Positions 24,738 to 33,063 of a stretch of 64,000 nt of DNA are shown in pieces (the stretch's first letter is position 1; the number at the start of each line of letters is the position of its first letter). The DNA lies in NCBI GenBank assembly GCA_963932545.1, contig CAWVRH010000002.1:1-64000 (forward strand), given 5' to 3'. The translations under genes were made by a program, and so were the position numbers. The DNA comes from UBA8337 sp963932545 (GTDB lineage: Bacteria; Pseudomonadota; Alphaproteobacteria; RS24). The notes under the pieces are model-generated. The model did not search any database. It was not told the origin of the DNA and saw only the letters and a program-made list of their open reading frames with translations.

Positions 24738-25184
24738 ATGCGCCTTGTTTGTTTTGCGATTGCGGTAAGTTTTGGCCTCGCTTTGGCCGCGCCTGTAAGG
24801 GCGGCTCAAAAGCTCGAAGGTCCGTTCGATTTTGAAGTTATACAAGTCATAGATGGCGATACCTTTCGCGCCCGCGTGGCCATTTGGTTGGGGCAGACGG
24901 TGGACGTCAAAATTCGTCTGAAAGGCGTCGATACGCCAGAGATGAAAGGCAAATGCGCGTCCGAGATAAAACTCGCGCGCGAGGCTCAAAACTTCGCTGC
25001 CAAATGGCTCCGCCAAGACGGGCTGAGTTTGACCCAAATTCATAATGGCACTTATGCAGGGCGCGTGTTGGGCACGGTTCAAAAAGCCAACGCGTCTGGC
25101 CCCGCCAACACGTTATCCGCAGCGCTTTTGGCCGAGGGGCTTGCCAAACCCTATAGGGGTCGGCGCGCCACTTGGTGTCGTTAG
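24738..25184 (+). CDS. secreted thermonuclease-like nuclease (SNase family)
   Basis: The 148-residue protein has a signal peptide (hydrophobic run to about 20, ending VRAAQ) and one SNase OB-fold domain. It has VIDGDTF, the catalytic Arg and Glu in IRLKGVDTPEM, and the second Arg in YAGRVLG, so all three active-site residues are visible. It would cut DNA or RNA with calcium in the periplasm or outside. I chose ATG 24738, preceded by GAGGAAA; an earlier in-frame start at 24669 would bury the signal peptide. It converges with acs, only 2 bp apart. Confidence 0.85.
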   Translation: MRLVCFAIAVSFGLALAAPVRAAQKLEGPFDFEVIQVIDGDTFRARVAIWLGQTVDVKIRLKGVDTPEMKGKCASEIKLAREAQNFAAKWLRQDGLSLTQIHNGTYAGRVLGTVQKANASGPANTLSAALLAEGLAKPYRGRRATWCR

Positions 25185-25186
25185 AG

Positions 25187-27142
25187 CTAGGCTCGGTTTT
25201 GTCGGTTGTCGATTAAATCATCGACCACGCTCGGGTCGGCCAGAGTAGATGTGTCGCCCAGATTGGAAAAATCATCCTCGGCAATTTTTCGCAAAATGCG
25301 CCGCATGATTTTGCCAGACCGCGTTTTTGGCAAGCCCGGCGCGAACTGCATGAGGTCTGGCGAAGCAATCGGGCCAATTTCTTTGCGCACCCATTTCACC
25401 AATTCGGCCTTCAGTGCGTCATCGCCATTTAGCCCTGCGTTCAAAGTGACATAGCAATAAATGCCTTGGCCCTTGATGTCATGGGGATAGCCCACCACGG
25501 CGGCCTCGGCTACTTGCGGGTGCGAGACTAAGGCGCTTTCCACTTCGGCTGTGCCCAAGCGGTGGCCAGAAACATTCAGCACATCGTCGACGCGGCCAGT
25601 GATCCAATAATAGCCGTCTTCATCGCGACGGCAGCCATCGCCAGTAAAATAAGTGCCGGGGTATTGTGAAAAATAAGTTTCGATAAAGCGCTTGTGGTCG
25701 CCGTAGACCGAGCGCATTTGCCCGGGCCAGCTATCGCGAATGCACAAGTTTCCGGACGCGGCTCCGGTTAGCTCTTGGCCTTCGGTGTCGACCAAAAGCG
25801 GCTGCACTCCAAAAAACGGGTGCGTGGCCGAGCCTGGTTTCAAATCTGTGGCGCCGGGCAGAGGCGAAATTAAAATGCCGCCGGTTTCGGTTTGCCACCA
25901 TGTGTCGACAATCGGGCAGCGCTCGTCGCCCACCGTGCGGTAATACCAAAGCCAAGCCTCCGGATTAATCGGCTCGCCTACTGAGCCTAAAAGCCGCAAA
26001 CTAGAGCGCGAAGTAGATTTGACGGGCGCATCGCCTTCGCGCATTAACGCGCGCAAAGCGGTGGGGGCGGTGTAAAAAATATTCACCTGATGCTTGTCGC
26101 AAACCTGCCAGAAGCGCGAATTATCTGGATAATTCGGCACGCCCTCGAACATCAATGTGGTGGCGCCATTGGCCAGCGGCCCATAGACGATATACGAGTG
26201 ACCCGTCACCCAGCCGACATCAGCCGTGCACCAATAAACCTCGCCTTGCTTGTAATCGAAAACATATTCATGCGTCATCGACGCGTAAACCATATAGCCG
26301 CCAGTTGTGTGCAATACGCCTTTTGGTTTGCCGGTTGAGCCAGAGGTATAGAGAATGAAAAGCGGATCTTCGGCGTTCATTTCCTCGGCGGGGCAATCGG
26401 CGGAAACGTCTGCCTTGGCTTCGTGATACCAGACATCGCGGGGCCCATGCATGGCCACTTCGCCACGCGTGCGCGCGACCACCACCACGGTGGTGACATC
26501 GGGGCACTGCTCGAGGGCGGCATCTGTATTGGCTTTCAGGGGAATTTTTTTGCCCCCGCGCACACCTTCATCGGCGGTGATGACGCAGGTGCTTTCGCAA
26601 TCCAAAATGCGCCCAGCCAGAGCCTCGGGCGAGAAGCCGCCAAACACCACAGAATGCACTGCGCCAATGCGCGCACACGCCAACATGGCGTATGTGGCTT
26701 CGGGAATCATCGGCATATAAATGGTAACGCGGTCACCTTTTTGCACGCCGCGCGCTTTCAGCACATTGGCAAAGCGGCAGACTTCTTCGTGCAATTGCGA
26801 ATAGGTAATTTGCGCGTCTTCGGTCGGCTCATCGCCTTCCCAAATAATCGCGGTCTGGTCGCCGCGTGTTGCCAAATGGCGATCGACGCAGTTAACGCAA
26901 GCGTTCAAAGTCGCGTCTTCGTACCATTTAATCGAGACGTCCGTATTGGAGTAATGGGTGTTTTTGACTTTTGTATAGGGCGTCATCCAATCGATGCGCT
27001 TGCCGTGCTCGCCCCAAAACGCGTGCGGGTCAGCAACGCTTTGGGCATACATGGCATCATATTTGGCAGCATCTATATGTGCTTCGGTGGCTAATTTAGC
27101 CGGCACTTCAAAAACTAACTCATCCAACCCAGATTTAGACAT
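25187..27142 (-). CDS. acs: acetyl-CoA synthetase
   Basis: The 651-residue AMP-forming enzyme activates acetate to acetyl-CoA. It has the P-loop YTSGSTGKPKG (about 264), the A5 motif WWQTETGG, and the C-terminal KTRSGKIMRR, whose Lys is the acetylation-controlled catalytic residue. SD GGGAG lies 7 bp before the ATG. No neighbour in the window acts directly with it; the Rieske-type gene on the same strand ends 66 bp upstream. Confidence 0.96.
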   Translation of the reverse strand: MSKSGLDELVFEVPAKLATEAHIDAAKYDAMYAQSVADPHAFWGEHGKRIDWMTPYTKVKNTHYSNTDVSIKWYEDATLNACVNCVDRHLATRGDQTAIIWEGDEPTEDAQITYSQLHEEVCRFANVLKARGVQKGDRVTIYMPMIPEATYAMLACARIGAVHSVVFGGFSPEALAGRILDCESTCVITADEGVRGGKKIPLKANTDAALEQCPDVTTVVVVARTRGEVAMHGPRDVWYHEAKADVSADCPAEEMNAEDPLFILYTSGSTGKPKGVLHTTGGYMVYASMTHEYVFDYKQGEVYWCTADVGWVTGHSYIVYGPLANGATTLMFEGVPNYPDNSRFWQVCDKHQVNIFYTAPTALRALMREGDAPVKSTSRSSLRLLGSVGEPINPEAWLWYYRTVGDERCPIVDTWWQTETGGILISPLPGATDLKPGSATHPFFGVQPLLVDTEGQELTGAASGNLCIRDSWPGQMRSVYGDHKRFIETYFSQYPGTYFTGDGCRRDEDGYYWITGRVDDVLNVSGHRLGTAEVESALVSHPQVAEAAVVGYPHDIKGQGIYCYVTLNAGLNGDDALKAELVKWVRKEIGPIASPDLMQFAPGLPKTRSGKIMRRILRKIAEDDFSNLGDTSTLADPSVVDDLIDNRQNRA

Positions 27143-27208
27143 CGCTTCTCTCCCTTGCGCAATAAGGCTTCACTATAAACGCGGCTCGCAGCTTTGGGCA
27201 AGCGAGCG

Positions 27209-27583
27209 TTATGGCGTGGCTTCCAGCACAATCCTTGGACCGGCTCCAATTATGCGAACATCTAATTTGGTGAGGCCATCGCCTTGGCAGGGGCCAGAGG
27301 TGCAAAGGCCATCGGCATTAAAGCGGGCACCATGCGCAGAACAAATAAGTGTGCTGGCATCTTTGGATAAAAACCTATCGGGAAAAGTCTCAAGCGGCAG
27401 GCCAAGATGGGGACACTTATTTTCGAAGGCGCGCAAACTCTCGCCGTCTCGCCAGACGATGATATTTAGCAACTCGCCATTTGCAACGGCCACTTCAAAT
27501 CCACGCGCGCCGTGTTCCGGCATTTCGTCTAGCGGGCATATATCGATGGCTCCCGCATTTGGGATTGATTTAGGGTTTGGCAT
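27209..27583 (-). CDS. small Rieske [2Fe-2S] protein
   Basis: About 124 residues long, with the two Rieske half-sites C-P-H (in ENKCPHLGLPLE) and CSAHGARF about 20 residues apart, which bind a 2Fe-2S cluster. Such ferredoxin-like proteins pass electrons to oxygenases or nitrite reductases. I chose the ATG at 27583, overlapping the end of the EVE gene by 14 bp; a start 69 bp earlier would overlap far more. It may be co-transcribed with EVE, YCII and gpsA. The electron partner is unknown. Confidence 0.85.
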   Translation of the reverse strand: MPNPKSIPNAGAIDICPLDEMPEHGARGFEVAVANGELLNIIVWRDGESLRAFENKCPHLGLPLETFPDRFLSKDASTLICSAHGARFNADGLCTSGPCQGDGLTKLDVRIIGAGPRIVLEATP

Positions 27584-28028
27584 TTTCCGCCACATTGGCC
27601 TTGGTGCGTTTGGGGTCGAGGCCAGACATTTTACAAACAAATTTCCATTCACTGGCCGTAACCGGCTGCACAGAAAGGCGCGAATTAATAACCAACACCA
27701 TGGTCTCTAATTTCGGCTCGGCTTTAATTTCGGCCAGAGTGGTTTGATACGATGCACTTTCCAAAGCCTGAATATCGACCATGCCAAAGCGCCCTTTTGG
27801 GTCGGTATGGTCGGGGTAATGGGTTTTGATAATCTCGATCGTGCCGACAATGCATTTTTCATTCACCGAATGATAAAAGAACCCGCGATCGCCAAGCTGC
27901 ATTTGCTTCATATTTTTATTGGCGAGGAAATTCCGCACGCCGTCCCAAGGCTCCCCCTTGGGCCCGCGCGCGACCTGATCGGCCCAGCCCCATGTATTGG
28001 GTTCAGATTTAAACAACCAAAAAGCCAT
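27570..28028 (-). CDS. EVE domain protein
   Basis: The 152-residue protein starts MAFWLFKSEPNTWGW and has WDGVRNFLANKNM and FYHSVNEKCIVG, all typical of the EVE domain, a PUA-like fold related to YTH that is thought to bind modified bases in DNA or RNA. A start at 28028 is supported by AGGAAA. In Alphaproteobacteria EVE genes regularly sit beside YCII and gpsA, as here. The ligand is unknown. Confidence 0.9.
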   Translation of the reverse strand: MAFWLFKSEPNTWGWADQVARGPKGEPWDGVRNFLANKNMKQMQLGDRGFFYHSVNEKCIVGTIEIIKTHYPDHTDPKGRFGMVDIQALESASYQTTLAEIKAEPKLETMVLVINSRLSVQPVTASEWKFVCKMSGLDPKRTKANVAENAKP

Positions 28029-28054
28029 AGTTTTTCCTGACGCTATTTTAGGGT

Positions 28055-28348
28055 TTACGCGTTCGGGTCGGTCAAGCCGCCGATGAGGTGTTTCCAAGCA
28101 AAAACCTCGACGCTCTCGAACAGTCCCGCTTTATTATAAGGATCATTGGCAGCAAAGGCTTCGGCTTGCGCGCGGCTAGCGACATCTAAAATCAGCAGCG
28201 TGCCAATCATGGTTTCGCCATCCTCGGCCACAAATGGGCCGGCGGTTTTCACACTCGGGTCGGCCAATACATAAGTCACATGGTCGGGGCGGTTTTCCAT
28301 CCGCACATCCACATGGTTTGGTTTGTCTTTACAAATCACACAATACAT
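28055..28348 (-). CDS. YCII-related protein
   Basis: A 97-residue single-domain protein of the YciI family. It begins MYCVICKDKPNHVD and has PSVKTAGPFVAEDGETMIGTL and the FAANDPYNKAGLFESVEV block with the conserved Asp-Pro. The family has a ferredoxin-like fold, and its catalytic role is unproven. It has a strong SD (AAAGGAG) and lies between gpsA (upstream) and the EVE gene 26 bp downstream. Confidence 0.9.
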   Translation of the reverse strand: MYCVICKDKPNHVDVRMENRPDHVTYVLADPSVKTAGPFVAEDGETMIGTLLILDVASRAQAEAFAANDPYNKAGLFESVEVFAWKHLIGGLTDPNA

Positions 28349-28410
28349 TTTGCTCTCCTTTAGGCGGCTCGATTAAATGGCCGCAAAATTTATTCTGGCT
28401 TTCGCCGCGG

Positions 28411-29472
28411 TTAGTCAACTTCTGCCGTGAAGGGACGCGCCATTAAAGTTTGAATGGCGGCGTCGGTCTCGAGGGCGCCCGAGAGAACCGCATCGACGGC
28501 GGCACAAATGGGCAATTCTAGGTCATGGCGTACGGCCAAAGCGATGACGGCTTGAGCGCTCATGGCGCCTTCTGAAACCGAGCTTCGCTGGGCCAGAACC
28601 TGCGCCGCACTCGCGCCTTCGCCGAGCGCACGGCCGAGCGAGAAATTGCGCGACGTGTCGCTCGAGCAAGTTAAAATAAGATCTCCCAAACCCGATAGGC
28701 CGCCCAAGGTTTCGGGCTTGGCGCCCAGCGCTGTGCCGAGGCGTTGCATCTCCACAAAGCCGCGTGCCGTGATGGCCGCGCGCGCACTCTCGCCGAGCTG
28801 TTTGCCCGCGACGATACCGCAGGCGATGGCCAATACGTTTTTAAGGGCGCCGCCAATTTCCGCGCCAATCACATCGCCCGACAAATACGGCCGAAAGCCT
28901 GCTGAGCCGATTTGTTCGCAAAGATAAGCGCCGCGTGTTGGGTCTGTGCAAGCCAGTGTCACGGCCGTGGGTAGGCCGCGCGCCACATCGGCGGCAAAAC
29001 TAGGGCCCGATAAAACCGCGATTTGTCCTTCGTCGATATAATCGCTGGCGACATCCGACATGAATTTCAAACTATCGCGCTCCACGCCTTTGGCGCATAG
29101 CACGAGGCTCGCGTCTGGCTTTAACAGCGGCGCAATGTCGGCGATGACGCGGCGCGCAAATTGCGCCGGCACCACCATCAGCACAATATCGCTATCGGCC
29201 AAGTCGGCAAGCGCCGTGGTGGCGACAATGGTTTCGGGCAAAGACAGGCCGGGCAAAAATTCTTTGTTTTCGTGCTGCGTATTAATGGCGGCGACGGTGC
29301 TGCTTTCATGGGCCCATAATTTAACTTGTGGCTCGTTAACTTGTGGTTCGGGCGCCTCGGTGCGCCGGTTGGCCAGAGTAACAGCTAAGGCGGTGCCCCA
29401 AGCGCCGGCGCCTAAAACGGCAGCTCGAGCGAGGTGGGCTGGAGCGTGTTTTGTTTGTTGTGCGTCCGCCAT
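28411..29472 (-). CDS. gpsA: glycerol-3-phosphate dehydrogenase [NAD(P)+]
   Basis: The 353-residue protein has the Rossmann motif AVLGAGAWGTALA near residue 17, the loop LSGPSFAADVARGLPTAV with catalytic context, KNVLAIACGI, and GLSGLGDLILTCSS. It makes sn-glycerol 3-phosphate from dihydroxyacetone phosphate for phospholipids. I chose the ATG at 29472, with GGAG 6 bp upstream; a much longer open frame continues to 29892 with no family match. A 15-bp duplication (29321-29350) doubles EPQVN after the Rossmann start, an insertion in a surface loop. Confidence 0.94.
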   Translation of the reverse strand: MADAQQTKHAPAHLARAAVLGAGAWGTALAVTLANRRTEAPEPQVNEPQVKLWAHESSTVAAINTQHENKEFLPGLSLPETIVATTALADLADSDIVLMVVPAQFARRVIADIAPLLKPDASLVLCAKGVERDSLKFMSDVASDYIDEGQIAVLSGPSFAADVARGLPTAVTLACTDPTRGAYLCEQIGSAGFRPYLSGDVIGAEIGGALKNVLAIACGIVAGKQLGESARAAITARGFVEMQRLGTALGAKPETLGGLSGLGDLILTCSSDTSRNFSLGRALGEGASAAQVLAQRSSVSEGAMSAQAVIALAVRHDLELPICAAVDAVLSGALETDAAIQTLMARPFTAEVD

Positions 29473-29596
29473 GCAAGTCTCCATCAAATGGGCAGCTCTT
29501 TTACGCGAGCTTATTGGATAGGTTTTTACCCCTCTGGTCATAACCTTTTGGCCTTCTGGGCGCAAGTTTTGCACATATATTCGGCCCAATTTTGGC

Positions 29597-29610
29597 TGAC
29601 TGTTTAGTGA
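29597..29610. promoter_or_regulatory. candidate operator between gpsA and tetR
   Basis: TGACTGTTTAGTGA is a near-palindrome (TGACT-N4-AGTGA, one mismatch) about 50 bp before the TetR-family start codon. TetR regulators often bind such sites next to their own genes. The match is by eye only. Confidence 0.3.
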
Positions 29611-29661
29611 CGAATGAATATTTTGTTGATTGTTCAGCCCCAGACAGGTATGATTTTCTTC

Positions 29662-30312
29662 ATGTCTGAAGCAGATCTCATTCGGGAAAAGATAATTGTG
29701 GCGGCGCGCGAGCGGTTTGCTCATTACGGATATCCCAAGACCACCATCGCGGAGTTGGCCGAAGATTGCTCCATGTCTTCCGGCAATATCTATCGGTTTT
29801 TTAAAGGTAAAATCGATATTGCAGTAGAGATTGCGCGACGCGAAGCCCTGTCGGCAGTCGAGTTTCTGGAGAGTGTTTTGGCGTGTCCGCATCGCAGTTC
29901 ACGCCAGCGCCTAGAAGAAGTCATTTTCGCTGATTTACGCCATACCTATCATTTGTTGGAAAACCAGCCCAAGACGGTGGAATTGGCGCAAACGGTGGTC
30001 GCCGAGCGCCCACAATTTCAAATTGAAAGCCTGCGCCGCGAGCGCCGGCTTTTCCAGCGTATCTTGCACGAAGGCGCCACCAGTGGTGAATTTGTAATCG
30101 ACAGCGTGCCAGGCACAACCATCGCGTTGCACGCGCTGACCCTCAAGTATCGCTATCCTCAAGTGTTCACCAAACAGTCTTTGGCAGAGCTGGAACGCGA
30201 GTTGGCGCAGGTTTTGAGCCTAGTCATGCGAGGGCTTATTGCCCCTCAAGAAGGGGTTTCGGTGCCGGCTACGGAAATTCCAGAAGAAGACACGTCTTTA
30301 ACGTTGCGATAA
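29662..30312 (+). CDS. TetR/AcrR-family transcription regulator
   Basis: The protein has about 216 residues. The N-terminal helix-turn-helix domain (about 5-55) has the family pattern ARERFAHYGYPKTTIAELAEDC and MSSGNIYRFFKGK. The C-terminal domain is helical and would bind an unknown ligand. An upstream in-frame start at 29614 is possible, but ATG 29662 fits the domain edge. It is divergent from gpsA and followed by a weak AT-rich hairpin. What it controls is unknown; a candidate operator lies in the shared intergenic region. Confidence 0.87.
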   Translation: MSEADLIREKIIVAARERFAHYGYPKTTIAELAEDCSMSSGNIYRFFKGKIDIAVEIARREALSAVEFLESVLACPHRSSRQRLEEVIFADLRHTYHLLENQPKTVELAQTVVAERPQFQIESLRRERRLFQRILHEGATSGEFVIDSVPGTTIALHALTLKYRYPQVFTKQSLAELERELAQVLSLVMRGLIAPQEGVSVPATEIPEEDTSLTLR

Positions 30313-30452
30313 GCGTTTTTTCGACAAAAACCAATCTCACAAAATAGAAAAACCCCTGTTTCTCGACAGATATTTTAGCCTGCCAGACGCGGGTTAAGAA
30401 AATAACACAATAAAATCAGAAGTTTGTAGCCTTTTTAGGCTCACATGAAAAT

Positions 30453-30485
30453 AATGAATAATATTGAAAATATTCATTGTTTTTT
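30453..30485 (+). terminator. weak AT-rich hairpin with T tract after tetR
   Basis: AATGAATA (30453-30460) and TATTCATT (30471-30478) form a perfect 8-bp inverted repeat followed by GTTTTTT. It may end the tetR transcript, or be an operator for the promoter just downstream. All pairs are A-T except one, so a terminator role is uncertain. Confidence 0.35.
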
Positions 30486-30507
30486 GTTTCGGGATGGCTT
30501 ATATAAT
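30477..30507 (+). promoter_or_regulatory. probable promoter of the small gene and its 3' RNA
   Basis: TATAAT at 30502-30507 is a perfect -10 box. A TTGTTT at 30477-30482 is a weak -35 with 19-bp spacing. The start would fall near 30514, giving a leader of about 55 nt. Housekeeping sigma or RpoH use cannot be told apart by eye. Confidence 0.45.
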
Positions 30508-30568
30508 AGTCATAGAGACGGAAAAACAAACCGCTTCCGTTAAGTTTAATGAGACCAAAAAAGAGAGC

Positions 30569-30697
30569 ATGATTATGACACATACAATCACAACCATCCG
30601 CCGCATCACGTCTGTTCCGGCTTTGGCATCTGCAGTTTTGGCGCTTTATGGTGTGGCTTTGATTACCCATTCTGTCGCCGGCATCGCAATCGTTTAA
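30569..30697 (+). CDS. 42-residue small membrane protein
   Basis: The reading frame begins MIMTHTITTIRR and continues into one hydrophobic segment of about 26 residues, ending HSVAGIAIV. The start has AAGAGAG close upstream; a second ATG two codons in is possible. A -10 box lies upstream, and a structured RNA with strong hairpins follows the stop. I do not recognise the protein. The layout (tiny basic protein gene before hairpins with anti-SD loops) resembles the small-protein genes in front of CcsR RNAs, although this one is not the DUF1127 type. Confidence 0.6.
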   Translation: MIMTHTITTIRRITSVPALASAVLALYGVALITHSVAGIAIV

Positions 30698-30830
30698 CGG
30701 CCTCCTCCCGGCCTTCCACGAATTTTGCGACACAAGCGAATAAAGACTTTCTCCCAAAGACTTTATTCTGGCCTTTTTTAAAGGCCAAAAACGGCTCCGA
30801 TGGTCCTCCCCCATCGGAGCTATTTTTTTG
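30698..30830 (+). ncRNA. hairpin RNA with anti-Shine-Dalgarno loops (CcsR/cuckoo-like candidate)
   Basis: Directly after the small gene come GGCC-TCCTCCC-GGCC (30699-30713), a 13-bp near-perfect stem GAATAAAGACTTT with loop CTCCC (30738-30768), the palindrome GGCCTTT/AAAGGCC (30770-30786), and a 10-bp stem GCTCCGATGG with loop TCCTCCC (30794-30820) followed by TATTTTTTT. Two loops are the identical UCCUCCC, complementary to ribosome-binding sites GGGAGGA. The last hairpin is a strong intrinsic terminator; the AAAAA before it suggests it also ends tsaD transcripts from the other strand. Family assignment is by analogy. Confidence 0.55.
30794..30829 (+). terminator. bidirectional rho-independent terminator
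   Basis: The 10-bp stem GCTCCGATGG/CCATCGGAGC has a 7-nt loop, with T8-like tract on the right and AAAAA on the left. It serves the small gene/RNA on the plus strand and probably tsaD on the minus strand. Confidence 0.88.
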
Positions 30831-30860
30831 TCTTCTATATGGCTTTATCTAAGGGGCTGC

Positions 30861-31973
30861 CTAAGCGGATAAATCGGCAAGCGGCCAGCGCGCCCGCGCA
30901 GGGGTGGCCATGGCGTCCGCCATCGGCTCGGCGCCAGCCATTCGCTCGGCGCCAGCCCAAGCAATCATCGCTGCATTATCCGTACATAAGGCCGGTGGTG
31001 GCACGCACAGCGAATAGCCTTGCGCGCCCGCCTCGGTTTCCAGCCGCGCGCGCAGAGCCTGATTGGCCGCCACGCCGCCAGCCACGACAAGCGGAACCTC
31101 GCCCGATAAATTATGCAACATCCGAAAAATCTGCATGGCATTTTGCGTGCGGTCGGCCAAACAATCCATCACGGCCGCTTGAAAACTCGCTGCCAGATCG
31201 CTGACATGGGCATCCGTTAGTGGCGCCAATTTATCGGCTCTCTGGCGCAGGGCTGTTTTCAGCCCCGAGAAAGAAAACTCACAAGCTAGCTCGGCCCGCG
31301 AGCTGGTATCCAAATTATGTCGGTCAATCAGAGGGCGCGGCAAGGGATAGGCATCCGCATTGCCTTTTTTCGCCCAGTGTTCAATCTCCGGGCCACCTGG
31401 ATACCCAAGCGATAAAAGTTTAGCAGCTTTATCGAAGGCTTCCCCTACGGCATCATCCATGGTGCTGCCCAATTCTTGATATTGGCCCAGCCCCGTCACC
31501 CCGAGTAATTGGCAATGGCCGCCCGATACCAGCAATAATAAATAAGGAAAGGCAACCGCTTGGGTCATCCGCACGGTCAGCGCATGGCCTTCTAAATGAT
31601 TAATGCCGATGAATGGTTTATTGGCGGCAAGTGCCAAAGCTTTGCCCATGGTCAGCCCAATCAACACACCGCCGATGAGACCTGGCCCTGCCGTGGCCGC
31701 CACGCCATCGAGGTCGTCGAGCGTTACCTCGGCTTGTGCGAGGGCCTGTTGGACCAAGCGGTCCATATGGGTAATATGGGCGCGGGCCGCAATTTCGGGC
31801 ACCACACCGCCATAGGGGGCGTGCAGGTCAATCTGGCTCAAAACTTGGTTGGATAATATGTCACCCGGCCCCGCCAGTTGGCCCGCATCATCAAGGGTCA
31901 GGCGCACCACGGCCGCCGCGGTTTCATCGCAGCTCGATTCCAATCCCAATACCTTTATTTGGCGTGCGCTCAT
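30861..31973 (-). CDS. tsaD: tRNA N6-adenosine threonylcarbamoyltransferase
   Basis: The 370-residue protein belongs to the Kae1/TsaD family that makes t6A37 in ANN-decoding tRNAs with TsaB and TsaE. It begins LGLESSCDETAAAVV, has the metal-binding H-L-E-G-H in INHLEGHAL, LLVSGGHCQL and the late VVAGGVAAN. The C terminus carries a short duplication (GAERMA, GAEPMA) from an imperfect 18-bp tandem repeat at 30920-30955. It is divergent from hemC, the common alphaproteobacterial order. Confidence 0.96.
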   Translation of the reverse strand: MSARQIKVLGLESSCDETAAAVVRLTLDDAGQLAGPGDILSNQVLSQIDLHAPYGGVVPEIAARAHITHMDRLVQQALAQAEVTLDDLDGVAATAGPGLIGGVLIGLTMGKALALAANKPFIGINHLEGHALTVRMTQAVAFPYLLLLVSGGHCQLLGVTGLGQYQELGSTMDDAVGEAFDKAAKLLSLGYPGGPEIEHWAKKGNADAYPLPRPLIDRHNLDTSSRAELACEFSFSGLKTALRQRADKLAPLTDAHVSDLAASFQAAVMDCLADRTQNAMQIFRMLHNLSGEVPLVVAGGVAANQALRARLETEAGAQGYSLCVPPPALCTDNAAMIAWAGAERMAGAEPMADAMATPARARWPLADLSA

Positions 31974-32109
31974 GCGACCCCTCTATACATTTTAGCCGAA
32001 TAAATTATGGTCAGCCAGCCACCATGGCTCTATATGTACCCACTATAGAACGTCATTCGCCCCAACGATAGAAGTAACCCAATCGATGAACCGCCAAAGG
32101 ACCCGCACC

Positions 32110-33063
32110 GTGCAGACAGCCGACCCCCAGCGCCAGATAAAACTTGGTACGCGCGCGTCGCCTTTGGCTCTGTGTCAAAGCGAAAGAGTCGCGCACGCTT
32201 TAAGCGAAGCACATGGTTGGGCCCAAGGCACGATTGAGCTGGAAAAAATCATCACCAAAGGGGACACCAACCTAGACCGCAAGCTCGCTGAGATTGGCGG
32301 CAAAGGCCTGTTCACGGAAGAATTGGAAGCGGGCTTGCGAGACGCCTCGCTCGATCTTGCGGTGCATTCGTTAAAAGATTTACCCACGGTCAGCCCTGCC
32401 GGCTTAACCCTTGGCGCCATTTTACCCCGCGAAGATGCGCGCGATGTTTTGGTGCCACGCGCTGGTTTGGCTTTCAAAAGCCTTGAAGACTTGCCGCAAG
32501 GCGCGCGCCTTGGCACGGCCTCTTTGCGTCGTGGGGCGCAGCTTTTGGCCGCGCGACCTGACCTTCATATTGAGCCTTTGCGCGGCAATGTTGGCACGCG
32601 CATGCAACGCTTGGAGACCCAAAATCTCCACGCCACTTTACTGGCCGCCGCTGGGCTAAACCGTCTGGCACTAACGCCAGATGCCGCTTTGGCGCTCGAC
32701 CCAAAACAAATTGTGCCGGCCGCCGGACAAGGCGCCTTGGCTGTCCAATGTCGCAGCGACGACACCCAAATGCTTGCTTGGTTGCGCGCTTTGCATTGCG
32801 CAGATACGGCCGATTGCGTGGCCGCGGAACGCAGTTTCCTCAATGCCCTAGATGGCTCGTGCCGCACCCCCATCGCGGCTTATGCAACTTTGGGGGGTGC
32901 AACTTTGGATGATGACACGATATCGCTGCATGGCCGCCTGCTCAGCGAAGATGGGCAAGAGGCCGTGGAAGGTATAAGCACGGGGCCCCGCCAAGACGCG
33001 ATTACTATAGGTCAAGCTTTGGCGGCGCAATTGCGCGACCAAGCCCCTCATTTGGTGAGCTGA
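32110..33063 (+). CDS. hemC: porphobilinogen deaminase (hydroxymethylbilane synthase)
   Basis: About 317 residues. The protein has IKLGTRASPLAL at the start, LFTEELEAGL, the LGTASLRR block and NVGTRMQRL, and the cofactor-attaching Cys in LDGSCRTPI. It joins four porphobilinogens into hydroxymethylbilane for heme. I chose GTG 32110, which has AAAGGA 8 bp upstream; an ATG at 32086 in the same frame lacks an SD. The hemD start overlaps its stop (TGATG). Confidence 0.95.
   Translation: MQTADPQRQIKLGTRASPLALCQSERVAHALSEAHGWAQGTIELEKIITKGDTNLDRKLAEIGGKGLFTEELEAGLRDASLDLAVHSLKDLPTVSPAGLTLGAILPREDARDVLVPRAGLAFKSLEDLPQGARLGTASLRRGAQLLAARPDLHIEPLRGNVGTRMQRLETQNLHATLLAAAGLNRLALTPDAALALDPKQIVPAAGQGALAVQCRSDDTQMLAWLRALHCADTADCVAAERSFLNALDGSCRTPIAAYATLGGATLDDDTISLHGRLLSEDGQEAVEGISTGPRQDAITIGQALAAQLRDQAPHLVS

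Noticed and set aside
26423..27094. 223-codon plus-strand frame inside acs
   Set aside because: Antisense to a strong acs match, and no motif is seen.
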